DNA of 30,143 nt from JAVBQF01 sp031549195 (GTDB lineage: Bacteria > Bacillota_I > Bacilli_A > RF39 > UBA660): NCBI GenBank assembly GCA_031549195.1, contig JAVBQF010000015.1, positions 1 through 30,143 of the forward strand, read 5' to 3'. Both the position numbers and the translations under genes were made by a program. This document shows positions 8,212 to 16,770 of this stretch, piece after piece (position 1 is the first letter of the stretch; the number at the start of each line of letters is the position of its first letter). Under the pieces are notes generated by a model that had not been told where the DNA came from, searched no databases, and worked only from the letters and a program-made list of their open reading frames with translations.

Positions 8212-9249
8212 ATGAAAACAGATGATTTTGATTATGAATTACCAGAAGAATTAATTGCTCAGACTCCTCTAGATGATAGAAGCTCATCTAGACTTTTAGT
8301 CTTGGATAAAAATACTGGTGATATTGAACATAAGCATTTTTATGAAATAGTTGATTACTTTGAAGAAGGTGATTCTATAGTATTAAATGATACAAAGGTA
8401 ATACCTGCAAGGATAATAGGCATAAAAGAAGAAACAAATGCTATTATCGAACTTTTATTGTTAAAGGATGAAGGTAGTAACAAATGGGAAGCTTTGACTA
8501 AGCCTGCAAGGCGAGTAAAAGTAGGTACAATTATAAAATTTAGTGAAGAGATATCTGCAAAATGCTTAGAAGAAAAAGAAGATGGTATAAGAATATTTGA
8601 ACTTATATATAATGGCATACTTTATGAAATACTAGATAGATTAGGAACAATGCCACTTCCACCATACATTCATGAAAAATTAAGTGATCAAAGTAGATAT
8701 CAGACTGTGTATGCTAAAAACAATGGCTCAGCAGCAGCTCCAACGGCAGGTCTTCATTTCTCTAAAGAGTTATTAGATAAATTAAAACAAAAGAAAGTAA
8801 ACATAGTATATGTGACTCTCCATGTTTGGCTTGGGACATTTATGCCAGTGAATGTTGTAGATTTTAATGAACATCATATGCATAGTGAATATTACGAAAT
8901 AACAGCAGATGCTTGTAATACATTAAATAGAGCAAAAGAAGGAAATAAGAGAATAGTAGTAGTTGGAACTACTTCTGTAAGAGTATTAGAGACCGTCATG
9001 AATAGGTACGGGCAGCTTAAACCTTGCTCTGGATTTACTGATATATTTATATATCCAGGATATCAATTTAAAATAGTAAACAATCTAATTACTAATTTTC
9101 ATTTGCCTAAGTCAACTCTTATTATGCTTATAAGTGCAATGGTTGGAAAAGACAAGATATTAAATGCTTATAAAGAAGCAATTAAAGAAAAATACAGATT
9201 TTTTTCATTTGGTGATTCAATGTTCATTCTTGAAAAGAAGAGTTTATAA
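8212..9249 (+). CDS. queA: S-adenosylmethionine:tRNA ribosyltransferase-isomerase QueA
   Basis: QueA transfers and isomerises the ribosyl part of SAM onto preQ1 in tRNA, making epoxyqueuosine at the wobble position of GUN anticodons. The 345-residue product has the N-terminal family motif DFDYELPEELIAQTPL, then SSRLLVLD, VLNDTKVIPARI, ALTKPARRVK, APTAGLHFSKELL, VTLHVWLGTFMPV and the C-terminal NLITNFHLPKSTLIMLISA segment, which is nearly diagnostic. Length is typical (about 340). The start is ATG 8212, six bases after the preceding stop, with GGGAAG upstream. tgt, often next to queA in Bacilli, is not present. No clear terminator follows. Confidence 0.98.
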   Translation: MKTDDFDYELPEELIAQTPLDDRSSSRLLVLDKNTGDIEHKHFYEIVDYFEEGDSIVLNDTKVIPARIIGIKEETNAIIELLLLKDEGSNKWEALTKPARRVKVGTIIKFSEEISAKCLEEKEDGIRIFELIYNGILYEILDRLGTMPLPPYIHEKLSDQSRYQTVYAKNNGSAAAPTAGLHFSKELLDKLKQKKVNIVYVTLHVWLGTFMPVNVVDFNEHHMHSEYYEITADACNTLNRAKEGNKRIVVVGTTSVRVLETVMNRYGQLKPCSGFTDIFIYPGYQFKIVNNLITNFHLPKSTLIMLISAMVGKDKILNAYKEAIKEKYRFFSFGDSMFILEKKSL

Positions 9250-9348
9250 TAGGATATATACAAGTATATAGATAAGAATCAGGTATTTGCTTCAAAATAA
9301 AAGTCGAAATTAATAGATTGCAAAATAAATATAAATGTTATTAGTACA

Positions 9349-9354
9349 TATAAT
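9349..9354 (+). promoter_or_regulatory. Candidate -10 of the GHL10 hydrolase gene
   Basis: TATAAT lies 17 bases before ATG 9372. No convincing -35 is seen at 16-18 bp. The 122-base gap after queA holds nothing else recognisable. Confidence 0.3.
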
Positions 9355-9371
9355 TTAGTGGTGAAACATAT

Positions 9372-10574
9372 ATGAAAAAATTAGTTATAGTTTTAACACT
9401 TTTATTCCTACTAGTAACTTTTTTTATAGTTGGAGAAAAATTAGAAAACAATAAAAGTAAGGACAAACCTGATGGTAATGATAAAGTAACAGAAAAAAGG
9501 GCTATGTATATTTCTTATCTTGAACTAAATACCTATATTAAAAATAAAGATAGTGTAGATAGTAAGAGAAATATAATTACAATGCTTGATAATATTAAAG
9601 ACTTAAAATTTAATATGATAATACTTCATGTAAGACCATTTAGTGATGCTATATATAAATCTAATATATACCCTTACAGTACAACGGTATCATCAGAAGA
9701 AGGAAAAAATCCCGGTTATGATGTATTAGAATACTTCATAAAGGAAGCACATGATAGAAAAATAGAGATACATGCTTGGATTAATCCATATAGAATAAGA
9801 AATGATACGGATACATCGAAGATTAGTAAAGAAAATCCTGCTTATACATATTTAAATACAAATAGTGTTAAGGTGATAAAAGACGTAGGTATATTTTATA
9901 ATCCTGCTAGTGTAATTGTTAAAGAGTTAATTGTTGATGGAGTAAGAGAATTAGTTGAAGATTATGATATAGATGGCATTCATTTTGACGATTACTTTTA
10001 TCCTGATAAAACAATAGATAATGACAATTATAAAGAGTATATAGAAAATGGTGGACAATTAACTTTAAATGACTACAGATTAGATAATATTTTAACTATG
10101 ATACAAGATGTTTATAATTCAATTAAAATAATTAGGGATGATGTTTTGTTTGGAATATCGCCACAAGGAAATATTGAAAACAATTATAATGATATGTATT
10201 TGGATGTTAAGAGGATATTAGCTAATAAAGGATATGTTGACTATATTATGCCTCAAATATATTATGGATTTTTTAATGAAGTTAAGCCTTTTACTGAGAC
10301 ATTAAGACAATGGAACGAGCTTATTACAGTAGATACAATTAAATTAATACCAGCCTTAGCTTTCTACAAAGTTGGAATAGAAGACAAATATGCTAAAAGC
10401 GGAAGTGCTGAATGGATTAATACATCAGATATAATCAAAAGGCAAATAATTATGAGTAGAGGTGTTGAAAATTATGATGGCTTTGCATTGTTTCGTTATG
10501 ACTACCTTTTTGATGAAGGAAAATATAGTTCCACTACCATAAAAGAATTTAATAATATGAAAAGCGCATTATAA
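9372..10574 (+). CDS. Membrane-anchored glycoside hydrolase, GHL10/DUF187 family
   Basis: The 400-residue protein has a hydrophobic N-terminal anchor or signal segment (about residues 4-21), a hydrophilic linker and a GHL10 (DUF187, YngK-like) TIM-barrel domain from about residue 43 to 350. Family features visible are the start RAMYISYLEL, IILHVRPFSDAIYKS, the acidic motif DGIHFDDYFYP with the likely catalytic aspartates, LFGISPQGN and DYIMPQIYYGF. There is no lipobox cysteine, so it is probably held by an uncleaved anchor or secreted. In this family E. coli DigH (YddW) cleaves peptidoglycan glycan strands lacking stem peptides. A cell-wall substrate is therefore plausible but not shown. It is monocistronic, with a terminator after it. 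Confidence 0.88.
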   Translation: MKKLVIVLTLLFLLVTFFIVGEKLENNKSKDKPDGNDKVTEKRAMYISYLELNTYIKNKDSVDSKRNIITMLDNIKDLKFNMIILHVRPFSDAIYKSNIYPYSTTVSSEEGKNPGYDVLEYFIKEAHDRKIEIHAWINPYRIRNDTDTSKISKENPAYTYLNTNSVKVIKDVGIFYNPASVIVKELIVDGVRELVEDYDIDGIHFDDYFYPDKTIDNDNYKEYIENGGQLTLNDYRLDNILTMIQDVYNSIKIIRDDVLFGISPQGNIENNYNDMYLDVKRILANKGYVDYIMPQIYYGFFNEVKPFTETLRQWNELITVDTIKLIPALAFYKVGIEDKYAKSGSAEWINTSDIIKRQIIMSRGVENYDGFALFRYDYLFDEGKYSSTTIKEFNNMKSAL

Positions 10575-10580
10575 TAAAAG

Positions 10581-10610
10581 AAGAGTTTGCAACATGCTCT
10601 TTTTATTTTT
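10581..10610 (+). terminator. Intrinsic terminator after the GHL10 gene
   Basis: AAGAG pairs with CTCTT around an 11-base loop that can itself pair GCA/TGC, followed by TTTTATTTTT. Confidence 0.6.
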
Positions 10611-10635
10611 CAATAAAGTATATATATGATAAAAT
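10607..10635 (+). promoter_or_regulatory. Promoter of addBA
   Basis: TTTTCA and TAAAAT are separated by 17 bp, with TG one base before the -10 (TGATAAAAT), an extended -10. The -35 lies in the T-tract of the preceding terminator. Confidence 0.5.
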
Positions 10636-10659
10636 AGTATTAGATTGGATGGTGAATAT

Positions 10660-13062
10660 ATGAACTTTCTAAATGATATCAAAGATGATACATTACTAAT
10701 AATACCAACAAGTATTAAAGATAAAATATTAAAAGAAATAAATAAATTAAAAGAATTAAAGAATATAAAAATATTATCGTTCAACGAACTTAAAAGACTG
10801 TTATTTTTTGATTATGATATAAAAGCTGTACTTTATCTAATGAGCAAATATGATATGAAGCAAGAAGTTGCAAATAAATTAATAAATAATATGTACTATG
10901 TAGAAAATAAAATGTATAAATCAGAAAAGTTGAATAAATTAAAAGATTTAAAGGAAGAACTAGCTAACAATAAATTACTAAGCGTTAACCCTCTTTTTTA
11001 TCAATTCTATAAAGATAAATCCTTAGTAGTATTCAATCATGATTATCTCGATAATTTTGAATTGAAAATACTCTCTATGTTTAGTAATTCTAAAGTAATA
11101 TCTAAAGAAGATAAGATTTTATTAAATAAAACTGTATATGAATTTAATACCGTAGAAGAAGAGGTAAATTATATAATAAATAAAATAATAGATCTTATAA
11201 ATAATGGAATTGATATTAATAAAATAAAGATAGCAAATATAAATGATGATTATAAAAAACTGTTGTATAAATTCTCTAAACTATATAAATTGCCTATTTA
11301 TTTAGACGATAAGAACTCGATAATATCTTCTATCATGGTAAAGGGATATATAAATAAGCTAGAAGAAACTAGTTCTATTATAGATTCAATTAATTATATA
11401 AAAGATAATTATAATCTTGAAGATTCTAGTAATTTAGAGCTTTTCAATAAAATTATAGGTAATTGTAATAAGTATATTGGATGTGATTATCCTACTAAAT
11501 ATATTATAGAGTCACTTACCAAGTCTTTAAGGGATACATATTTTGAAGAAGTAGAATTATTAAATAAAGTGAGTTTAGTTGATATTAACAATAATTATTT
11601 TTATAATGATGAATATGTATTTTTACCATCTTTTAATGTTGGCATATTACCTAAAACATACAAAGATGAGGATTATATAAGTGATAGTTTAAAAGGGGAA
11701 GTAAAGCTTAATTTAACTAGTGAATTAAATAGACTTGAAAAAGAAGCATTTATAAATAATATATGCAATATAAAAAATCTAATAATCACTTATAAATTAA
11801 ATGATGAAAAAGAAGAATACTTTCCATCTACTTTAGTTAATGAATTAGGACTAACTATAGTAAAAGGGGAAGTTAATACTAATGTATCCTATTCAAGTTT
11901 ATATTCTCAATTAACTTTATCAAAAATGTTAGATAATCTAATTAACTATGGTGAATTGAATGATAATTTGCCTGTATATTATAGTAGTTATGACATACCA
12001 TATTTGACATACAACAATAAGTTTGATGGAATAGATAAGGATATATTAATGAATAAGTTGCACAATAAGCTAATACTTTCATATTCAAGTATAGATACTT
12101 ATTATAGATGTGGATTTAGATATTATATAAATAATATTTTGAAACTTAGTAACTATGAGGAGACTTTCCAAATATATATTGGCAAGTTATTTCATCATGT
12201 ATTATCAAAAATTGAGGATAGTAATTTTGATTTTAACTCTGAATATGATAGTTACATCAAAGATAGAAAATTTGATTCAAAAGAAATATTTTATATAGAA
12301 AAATTAAAGAAGGAATTAACAATTATAATAAAGAGAATAAAAGATTTGCATAATTCGTCTGGTCTAACTAATACAATGATGGAAAAAGAAATTCACTTAG
12401 ATAAGTCAATTAATAATATTAATGTGGATTTTATGGGTATTTTTGATAAGGTTATGTATAAAGAGGTTGATGGTAATAATTTAGTTTCTATTATAGATTA
12501 TAAGACAGGTCATCCAATTATTAATATCTACAATAGTGTTTATGGAATTGATATGCAGTTACTTGTATACCTATATTTGATTAATAAATCTAATATATTA
12601 GAAAATCCTAAAATGGTAGGAATATATTTACAGCAGCTTTTAAATAATGAAGTAAATATTTCTAAAGATAGGACTTACTTAGAAGAGAAATATAGTGATT
12701 TAAAATTACAAGGATATTCAATTGATGATGAGAGTCTAATTGAACGTTTCGATATTACTTATAATAATAGTGAGTTTATTAAAAGTATGAGGACAAGCAA
12801 TAAGGGATTTTATAATTATACTAAGGTTATAACTGAAGAAGAAATAGCCTCCTTAATAGATTTAGTTAATACTAAAATAGAAGAAGCAAGAGACAATATA
12901 GTGTCTGCTAAATTTGATATTAATCCTAAGGTAGTAGGAACAGAATGCATAGGATGTACTTATTGTACTTACAAGGATCTTTGTTATAAGAAAGTGGAAG
13001 ATAATATCAACTTGAAAGAGTATAAGGATCTAAGCTTCATTGGGGGTGATACGAATGCCTAA
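10660..13062 (+). CDS. addB: AddB-like nuclease subunit of the AddAB helicase-nuclease
   Basis: Subunit of the complex that resects double-strand breaks for RecA loading. The 800-residue product is short for AddB (about 1160 in B. subtilis) and its N-terminus (MNFLNDIKDDTLLIIPTS) lacks the GxGKT Walker A motif usual there. The C-terminal nuclease domain is intact: LSYSSIDTYYRCGFRYYI with C484, the PD-(D/E)XK core SIIDYKTGHP (about residue 610), and a cysteine cluster C763, C766, C769 and C775. C484 with the C-terminal C-x2-C-x5-C fits the iron-sulfur staple known in AddB. ATG 10660 is preferred over an in-frame TTG at 10645 because GGTGA lies just upstream. It overlaps addA by eight bases, suggesting translational coupling. 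Confidence 0.9.
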   Translation: MNFLNDIKDDTLLIIPTSIKDKILKEINKLKELKNIKILSFNELKRLLFFDYDIKAVLYLMSKYDMKQEVANKLINNMYYVENKMYKSEKLNKLKDLKEELANNKLLSVNPLFYQFYKDKSLVVFNHDYLDNFELKILSMFSNSKVISKEDKILLNKTVYEFNTVEEEVNYIINKIIDLINNGIDINKIKIANINDDYKKLLYKFSKLYKLPIYLDDKNSIISSIMVKGYINKLEETSSIIDSINYIKDNYNLEDSSNLELFNKIIGNCNKYIGCDYPTKYIIESLTKSLRDTYFEEVELLNKVSLVDINNNYFYNDEYVFLPSFNVGILPKTYKDEDYISDSLKGEVKLNLTSELNRLEKEAFINNICNIKNLIITYKLNDEKEEYFPSTLVNELGLTIVKGEVNTNVSYSSLYSQLTLSKMLDNLINYGELNDNLPVYYSSYDIPYLTYNNKFDGIDKDILMNKLHNKLILSYSSIDTYYRCGFRYYINNILKLSNYEETFQIYIGKLFHHVLSKIEDSNFDFNSEYDSYIKDRKFDSKEIFYIEKLKKELTIIIKRIKDLHNSSGLTNTMMEKEIHLDKSINNINVDFMGIFDKVMYKEVDGNNLVSIIDYKTGHPIINIYNSVYGIDMQLLVYLYLINKSNILENPKMVGIYLQQLLNNEVNISKDRTYLEEKYSDLKLQGYSIDDESLIERFDITYNNSEFIKSMRTSNKGFYNYTKVITEEEIASLIDLVNTKIEEARDNIVSAKFDINPKVVGTECIGCTYCTYKDLCYKKVEDNINLKEYKDLSFIGGDTNA

Positions 13063-16000
13063 CTGGACAAAAGAACAACTAGATGCGATAGAAAAAGAAA
13101 ACTCCAATATAATAGTATCCGCTGGAGCTGGATCAGGTAAGACTGCTGTACTTACAGAGCGAGTAATAAGAAAGCTAAAAAAAGGTGTTAATATTAATGA
13201 GTTATTGATATTAACATTTACAAAAAAGGCAGCAGCAGAAATGAAGGAACGTATAAGAAAGGCTATTAAAAAAGATGCCGGTTTATTGTCACAACTTGAT
13301 TATATTGACAGTAGTTATATAACAACATTTGATAGTTATGCATTATCAGTTGTAAAAAAGTATCACTATTTACTTAATATTCCTTCTAATGTTGCTATTG
13401 CAGACTCTAGTATTATATATATAGAAAAGAAAAAGATAATAGATAATATATTTAATGAATTATATGAAGTGGGAAATGAAGACTTCCTAAAACTAGTATC
13501 CGATTTTACAACTAAGGATGATAAAGATATAAAGGAATATATTATTTCTATAAGTGATAAATTAGATTTAAAATATGATAAGAAAGAATATTTGGAAAGG
13601 TATTTGAATGAATATTTTAATGAAAAGAAAATAGAAAAGGATATAAAACAATTTGAACAAATACTTAAATCAAAAATTAGGTTAATAGATAAATACCTAA
13701 CTAAGTTATCGAATTATGTAGAAATAGATTATTATAATTTAATAAAAGATTCCGTGTCATCCTTGTTGGTTGCTAATACTTATAAAGAAATATTAGATGG
13801 AATAGCTATAACTTTACCTATGATACCTAAGGGTAGTGAAGAAGATGCTAAAACAATTAAAGAATCAATTACAAAACTAATAAAAGAAATAGAATTGCTT
13901 TGTAAATATAGAGATGTCGATGAGATAAAAGAGACTATTAAAAGCACATATAAATATATTAGAATAATAATAGAAATTATTAGTAAGTTAGATTGTTTGT
14001 TATCTGATTATAAAGATAAATATAATAATTATGAATTTGTAGATATTAGTAAAATGGCAATTAAAATATTAAAAAAACATTCAGAAGTGAAAGAAGAAAT
14101 AAAAGAGTTCTTTTATGAAATAATGATAGATGAGTATCAAGACACTAATGATTTACAAGAAGAGTTTATTAAGATGATAGAAAAAAATAATGTTTATCTG
14201 GTAGGAGATATTAAACAGTCTATTTATAGATTTAGAAATGCCAACCCTTATATATTTAAAAATAAGTATGATAATTATACTAAAAATATTAATGGCTATA
14301 AAATAGATTTGAATAAGAATTTTAGATCTAGAATTGAAGTGATTGACAATATTAATATAATATTTAAACAAATAATGAATGATGATTTAGGGGGAGCTGA
14401 TTACCTAAGTACACACCAAATGGTATTTGGTAATACCTCTTATGTAGAAAAGGGCAGTACTAATCAAAATAATGATTTAGAAATATTAAACTATAAATAT
14501 GATAAGGAATTTGGATTTTCCAAAGAAGAAATAGAACTATTTACTATTGCTAAAGATATTAAGCATAAAATAGACAATAAATATCAGGTATTTGATAAGG
14601 ATGACGGAATATTAAGAGATATAAGATATTCGGATTTTGCAATATTACTTGATAGATCCACTAACTTTGATTTATGCAAGAAAATATTTGAATACTTATC
14701 TATCCCACTTACTAAATATACTGATACGAATATTACTAATGAATATGATACATATATAATAAAAAATATATTGGGTTTAATTATATATACTAAGAATAAA
14801 AGATTTGATAATGATTTCAAATATTATTTTACTAGTGTTGCAAGAAGTTATTTATTTAGATTAGAGGACAATGAAATATTTAATTATCTAATACATAATA
14901 ACTATTTTGATAGTATTATAATGAAGTCAATATTGAAAATAGTTAGTACCTTGGAATCAAGTAGTTTAGTGGATATATTTAATATGATAGTATCTGAATT
15001 TAACTTTTACTATAATTTTATTAAAGTAGGTAAGGTAGATAATGCTATTATAAGAATAGAATATCTAATGAATATAGTTAATAATTTAGCAAGTATTGGA
15101 TATACAATAGAAGACTTATATGACTATCTTAATACTTTAATAGAAGAAGATTATGCATTGAAAGTATCAAGCAGTGAAAATAATTCTGATAGTGTTAAAA
15201 TAATGACTATACATGCATCAAAAGGATTGGAATTTCATATATGCTATTTTGCTTTATTGAGTTCAAAGTTTAATATTAGTGATTTAAATGAGAAATTTAT
15301 ATTTGATAATAGTATTGGCATAGTATCACCTTATTTTAATGAGGGAATAGGTACTACTATTTATAAAGAGATACTTAAAGATAACTATATAAAAGAAGAA
15401 ATTAGTGAAAAAATAAGACTTTTCTATGTAGCTCTTACACGTAGTAAAGAAAAAATAATAATAATAGCGTCGTTAAATCCGGAAGATGTAGAATTAACAG
15501 ACGAAATAAAAATTAAATACAGATCATTTTTAGATATATTGAATAGTGTTAAGTCTACTTTAAATAATTATATTAAAGATATTGATATTAATAATATTAA
15601 TTTAACAAAAGACTATAATCTTATAAAAAAATATAATTATAAAGAAAGTATAAAATTAATAGACAATAAAATTGAACAAAAAGAATTAACTATTAAAAAT
15701 GACAATGTAATAATTACTCACTATTCAAAGGAAGTCAATAAACTACTTGAGTCAAACGATATTGAAAATATGGAGTTTGGTATTAAATTGCATAACGCTT
15801 TAGAATTAATAGACTTTAAAAACCCGAACTATGATAATATAGATTTATTTATTAGAAATAAGATAGAAAGGTTTTTAAATAATGGCTTTGATTTTAAATC
15901 TGCTAAAATATATAAAGAATATGAATTTATATATGAAAATAATGATACGGTTAGCCATGGTATTATTGACTTGATGTTAGAATATGATAACAATATAAAA

Positions 16001-16162
16001 ATTATTGATTATAAATTAAGAAATGTGAGTGATGAAGCTTATTTAAAACAGTTATCTGGATATAAGAACTATATTGAGTCAAAGACCAATAAATATGTAG
16101 AAATATATCTATATTCTATACTTGATGAAAAGATAGTATCACTAGTAGATATTAAATCATAA
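13055..16162 (+). CDS. addA: ATP-dependent helicase/nuclease subunit AddA
   Basis: UvrD-like helicase with a C-terminal nuclease, partner of AddB in break resection. The 1035-residue product shows the Q-motif start NWTKEQLDAI, Walker A SAGAGSGKT (about residues 22-30), motif Ia TFTKKAAAEMKERI, Walker B DEYQDTND, motif III VGDIKQSIYRFRNANP, motif IV NKNFRSR, motif V MTIHASKGLEF, motif VI FYVALTRSKE, and a PD-(D/E)XK nuclease end with IIDYKLRNVSDEAYLKQL. It is somewhat shorter than B. subtilis AddA (1232). ATG 13055 lies inside the 3' end of addB after a GGGGGTGAT ribosome binding site; a TTG at 13040 is in frame but less likely. Confidence 0.97.
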   Translation: MPNWTKEQLDAIEKENSNIIVSAGAGSGKTAVLTERVIRKLKKGVNINELLILTFTKKAAAEMKERIRKAIKKDAGLLSQLDYIDSSYITTFDSYALSVVKKYHYLLNIPSNVAIADSSIIYIEKKKIIDNIFNELYEVGNEDFLKLVSDFTTKDDKDIKEYIISISDKLDLKYDKKEYLERYLNEYFNEKKIEKDIKQFEQILKSKIRLIDKYLTKLSNYVEIDYYNLIKDSVSSLLVANTYKEILDGIAITLPMIPKGSEEDAKTIKESITKLIKEIELLCKYRDVDEIKETIKSTYKYIRIIIEIISKLDCLLSDYKDKYNNYEFVDISKMAIKILKKHSEVKEEIKEFFYEIMIDEYQDTNDLQEEFIKMIEKNNVYLVGDIKQSIYRFRNANPYIFKNKYDNYTKNINGYKIDLNKNFRSRIEVIDNINIIFKQIMNDDLGGADYLSTHQMVFGNTSYVEKGSTNQNNDLEILNYKYDKEFGFSKEEIELFTIAKDIKHKIDNKYQVFDKDDGILRDIRYSDFAILLDRSTNFDLCKKIFEYLSIPLTKYTDTNITNEYDTYIIKNILGLIIYTKNKRFDNDFKYYFTSVARSYLFRLEDNEIFNYLIHNNYFDSIIMKSILKIVSTLESSSLVDIFNMIVSEFNFYYNFIKVGKVDNAIIRIEYLMNIVNNLASIGYTIEDLYDYLNTLIEEDYALKVSSSENNSDSVKIMTIHASKGLEFHICYFALLSSKFNISDLNEKFIFDNSIGIVSPYFNEGIGTTIYKEILKDNYIKEEISEKIRLFYVALTRSKEKIIIIASLNPEDVELTDEIKIKYRSFLDILNSVKSTLNNYIKDIDINNINLTKDYNLIKKYNYKESIKLIDNKIEQKELTIKNDNVIITHYSKEVNKLLESNDIENMEFGIKLHNALELIDFKNPNYDNIDLFIRNKIERFLNNGFDFKSAKIYKEYEFIYENNDTVSHGIIDLMLEYDNNIKIIDYKLRNVSDEAYLKQLSGYKNYIESKTNKYVEIYLYSILDEKIVSLVDIKS

Positions 16163-16163
16163 T

Positions 16164-16187
16164 AAAAAAGAGATTTGACTCTTTTTT
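16164..16187. terminator. Bidirectional terminator between addA and the vrrA-like gene
   Basis: AAAAAAGAG/CTCTTTTTT makes a 9-bp stem with loop ATTTGA. It gives a T-tract on both strands, so it can end addA (+) and the convergent glycine-rich gene (-), whose stop codon is at 16191-16193. Confidence 0.85.
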
Positions 16188-16190
16188 ATT

Positions 16191-16661
16191 TTATATAAAG
16201 AAACTAGGTCCATTTCCCTGTTTGTTATATGAGTTTTCTTCTTTGATTTCTCCTGATTGTGTATTACTAGAAAAATTGTTTGACTTTGTTGTTACACTTG
16301 ATTCACCGCTATCTTTCATGATCCCCATAACTTTAAAAACCGTTCTCATATTATTATATATTGGCCTTACTTGATGAACTATTGGTATAGCTTGATTTAT
16401 TATGCCAAGCGTCTTTTGTGTGTTCCCAAGAAATCCACTCCAAGTACCACCGCCAAATATCTTGGATAAAAATCCGCCACTTGTAGTAGCTCCTCCTGCA
16501 TTTCCACCAAAAAGCCCACCTATACCAGCTCTTGCCATATTACCACTGAAGAGCCCACCCATGCCAACTCTTCCCATATTACCACCAAAAGCGCCATTTA
16601 GTCCAGATCTCATAGCAGTGTTGTAACCAAATCCATAATAAGGATTATAACCATTATACAT
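16191..16661 (-). CDS. Glycine-rich VrrA/YqfQ-like protein with 13-residue repeats
   Basis: The 156-residue product starts MYNGYNPYYGFGYN, continues with glycine-rich 13-residue repeats (about residues 14-53), then an amphipathic block (GFLGNTQKTLGIINQAIPIV to VFKVMGIMKD, about 75-117) and a Ser/Asn-rich hydrophilic tail ending GNGPSFFI. The block after the repeats resembles the YqfQ/VrrA family of Bacilli, known in Bacillus as proteins with variable-number repeats. The family's function is not established; an association with spores or the cell surface is only suggested by composition. ATG at 16661 follows AAAGGAG with eight bases spacing. The gene diverges from pilC and converges on addA. 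A proline-rich frame on the opposite strand is a shadow of the repeats. Confidence 0.8.
   Translation of the reverse strand: MYNGYNPYYGFGYNTAMRSGLNGAFGGNMGRVGMGGLFSGNMARAGIGGLFGGNAGGATTSGGFLSKIFGGGTWSGFLGNTQKTLGIINQAIPIVHQVRPIYNNMRTVFKVMGIMKDSGESSVTTKSNNFSSNTQSGEIKEENSYNKQGNGPSFFI
16503..16622 (-). repeat. Three tandem 39-bp units coding 13-residue glycine-rich repeats
   Basis: Read on the minus strand, the units encode NTAMRSGLNGAFGG, NMGRVGMGGLFSG and NMARAGIGGLFGG; the first copy has 14 residues and is the most diverged. The second and third copies are also close at DNA level. A fourth unit begins with NAGG. Such repeats can vary in number between strains. Confidence 0.75.
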
Positions 16662-16684
16662 ATAAACACTCCTTTTACTACAAT

Positions 16685-16713
16685 ATTATATGAAATTGTA
16701 AAAAAAAGTTTAA
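16685..16713 (-). promoter_or_regulatory. Candidate promoter of the vrrA-like gene
   Basis: On the minus strand TTAAAC (16713-16708) and TATAAT (16690-16685) are separated by 17 bp. The -35 shares bases with that of the divergent pilC promoter, so the two could compete or be jointly controlled. The -35 match is weak. Confidence 0.4.
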
Positions 16714-16737
16714 TTTAAAAAACTTATATGCTATACT
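16709..16737 (+). promoter_or_regulatory. Promoter of pilC-pilD
   Basis: TTTAAT and TATACT are separated by 17 bp, with TGC before the -10 (TGCTATACT), an extended -10. A GGAGGGG ribosome binding site follows before ATG 16771. Confidence 0.5.
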
Positions 16738-16770
16738 TAATAATAGATTAGTATAGGAGGGGTTACCTGT

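Noticed and set aside
14153..14820. Hydrophobic minus-strand frames inside addA
   Set aside because: Low-complexity shadows of AT-rich Lys/Asn/Ile codons on the other strand.
16503..16622. Possible CRISPR-like repeats
   Set aside because: The repeats are contiguous, coding and imperfect, without spacers.
16402..16626. Proline-rich 74-residue frame on the + strand
   Set aside because: It is the reverse reading of the glycine-rich repeats of the vrrA-like gene, which has a better ribosome binding site, family resemblance and codon pattern.
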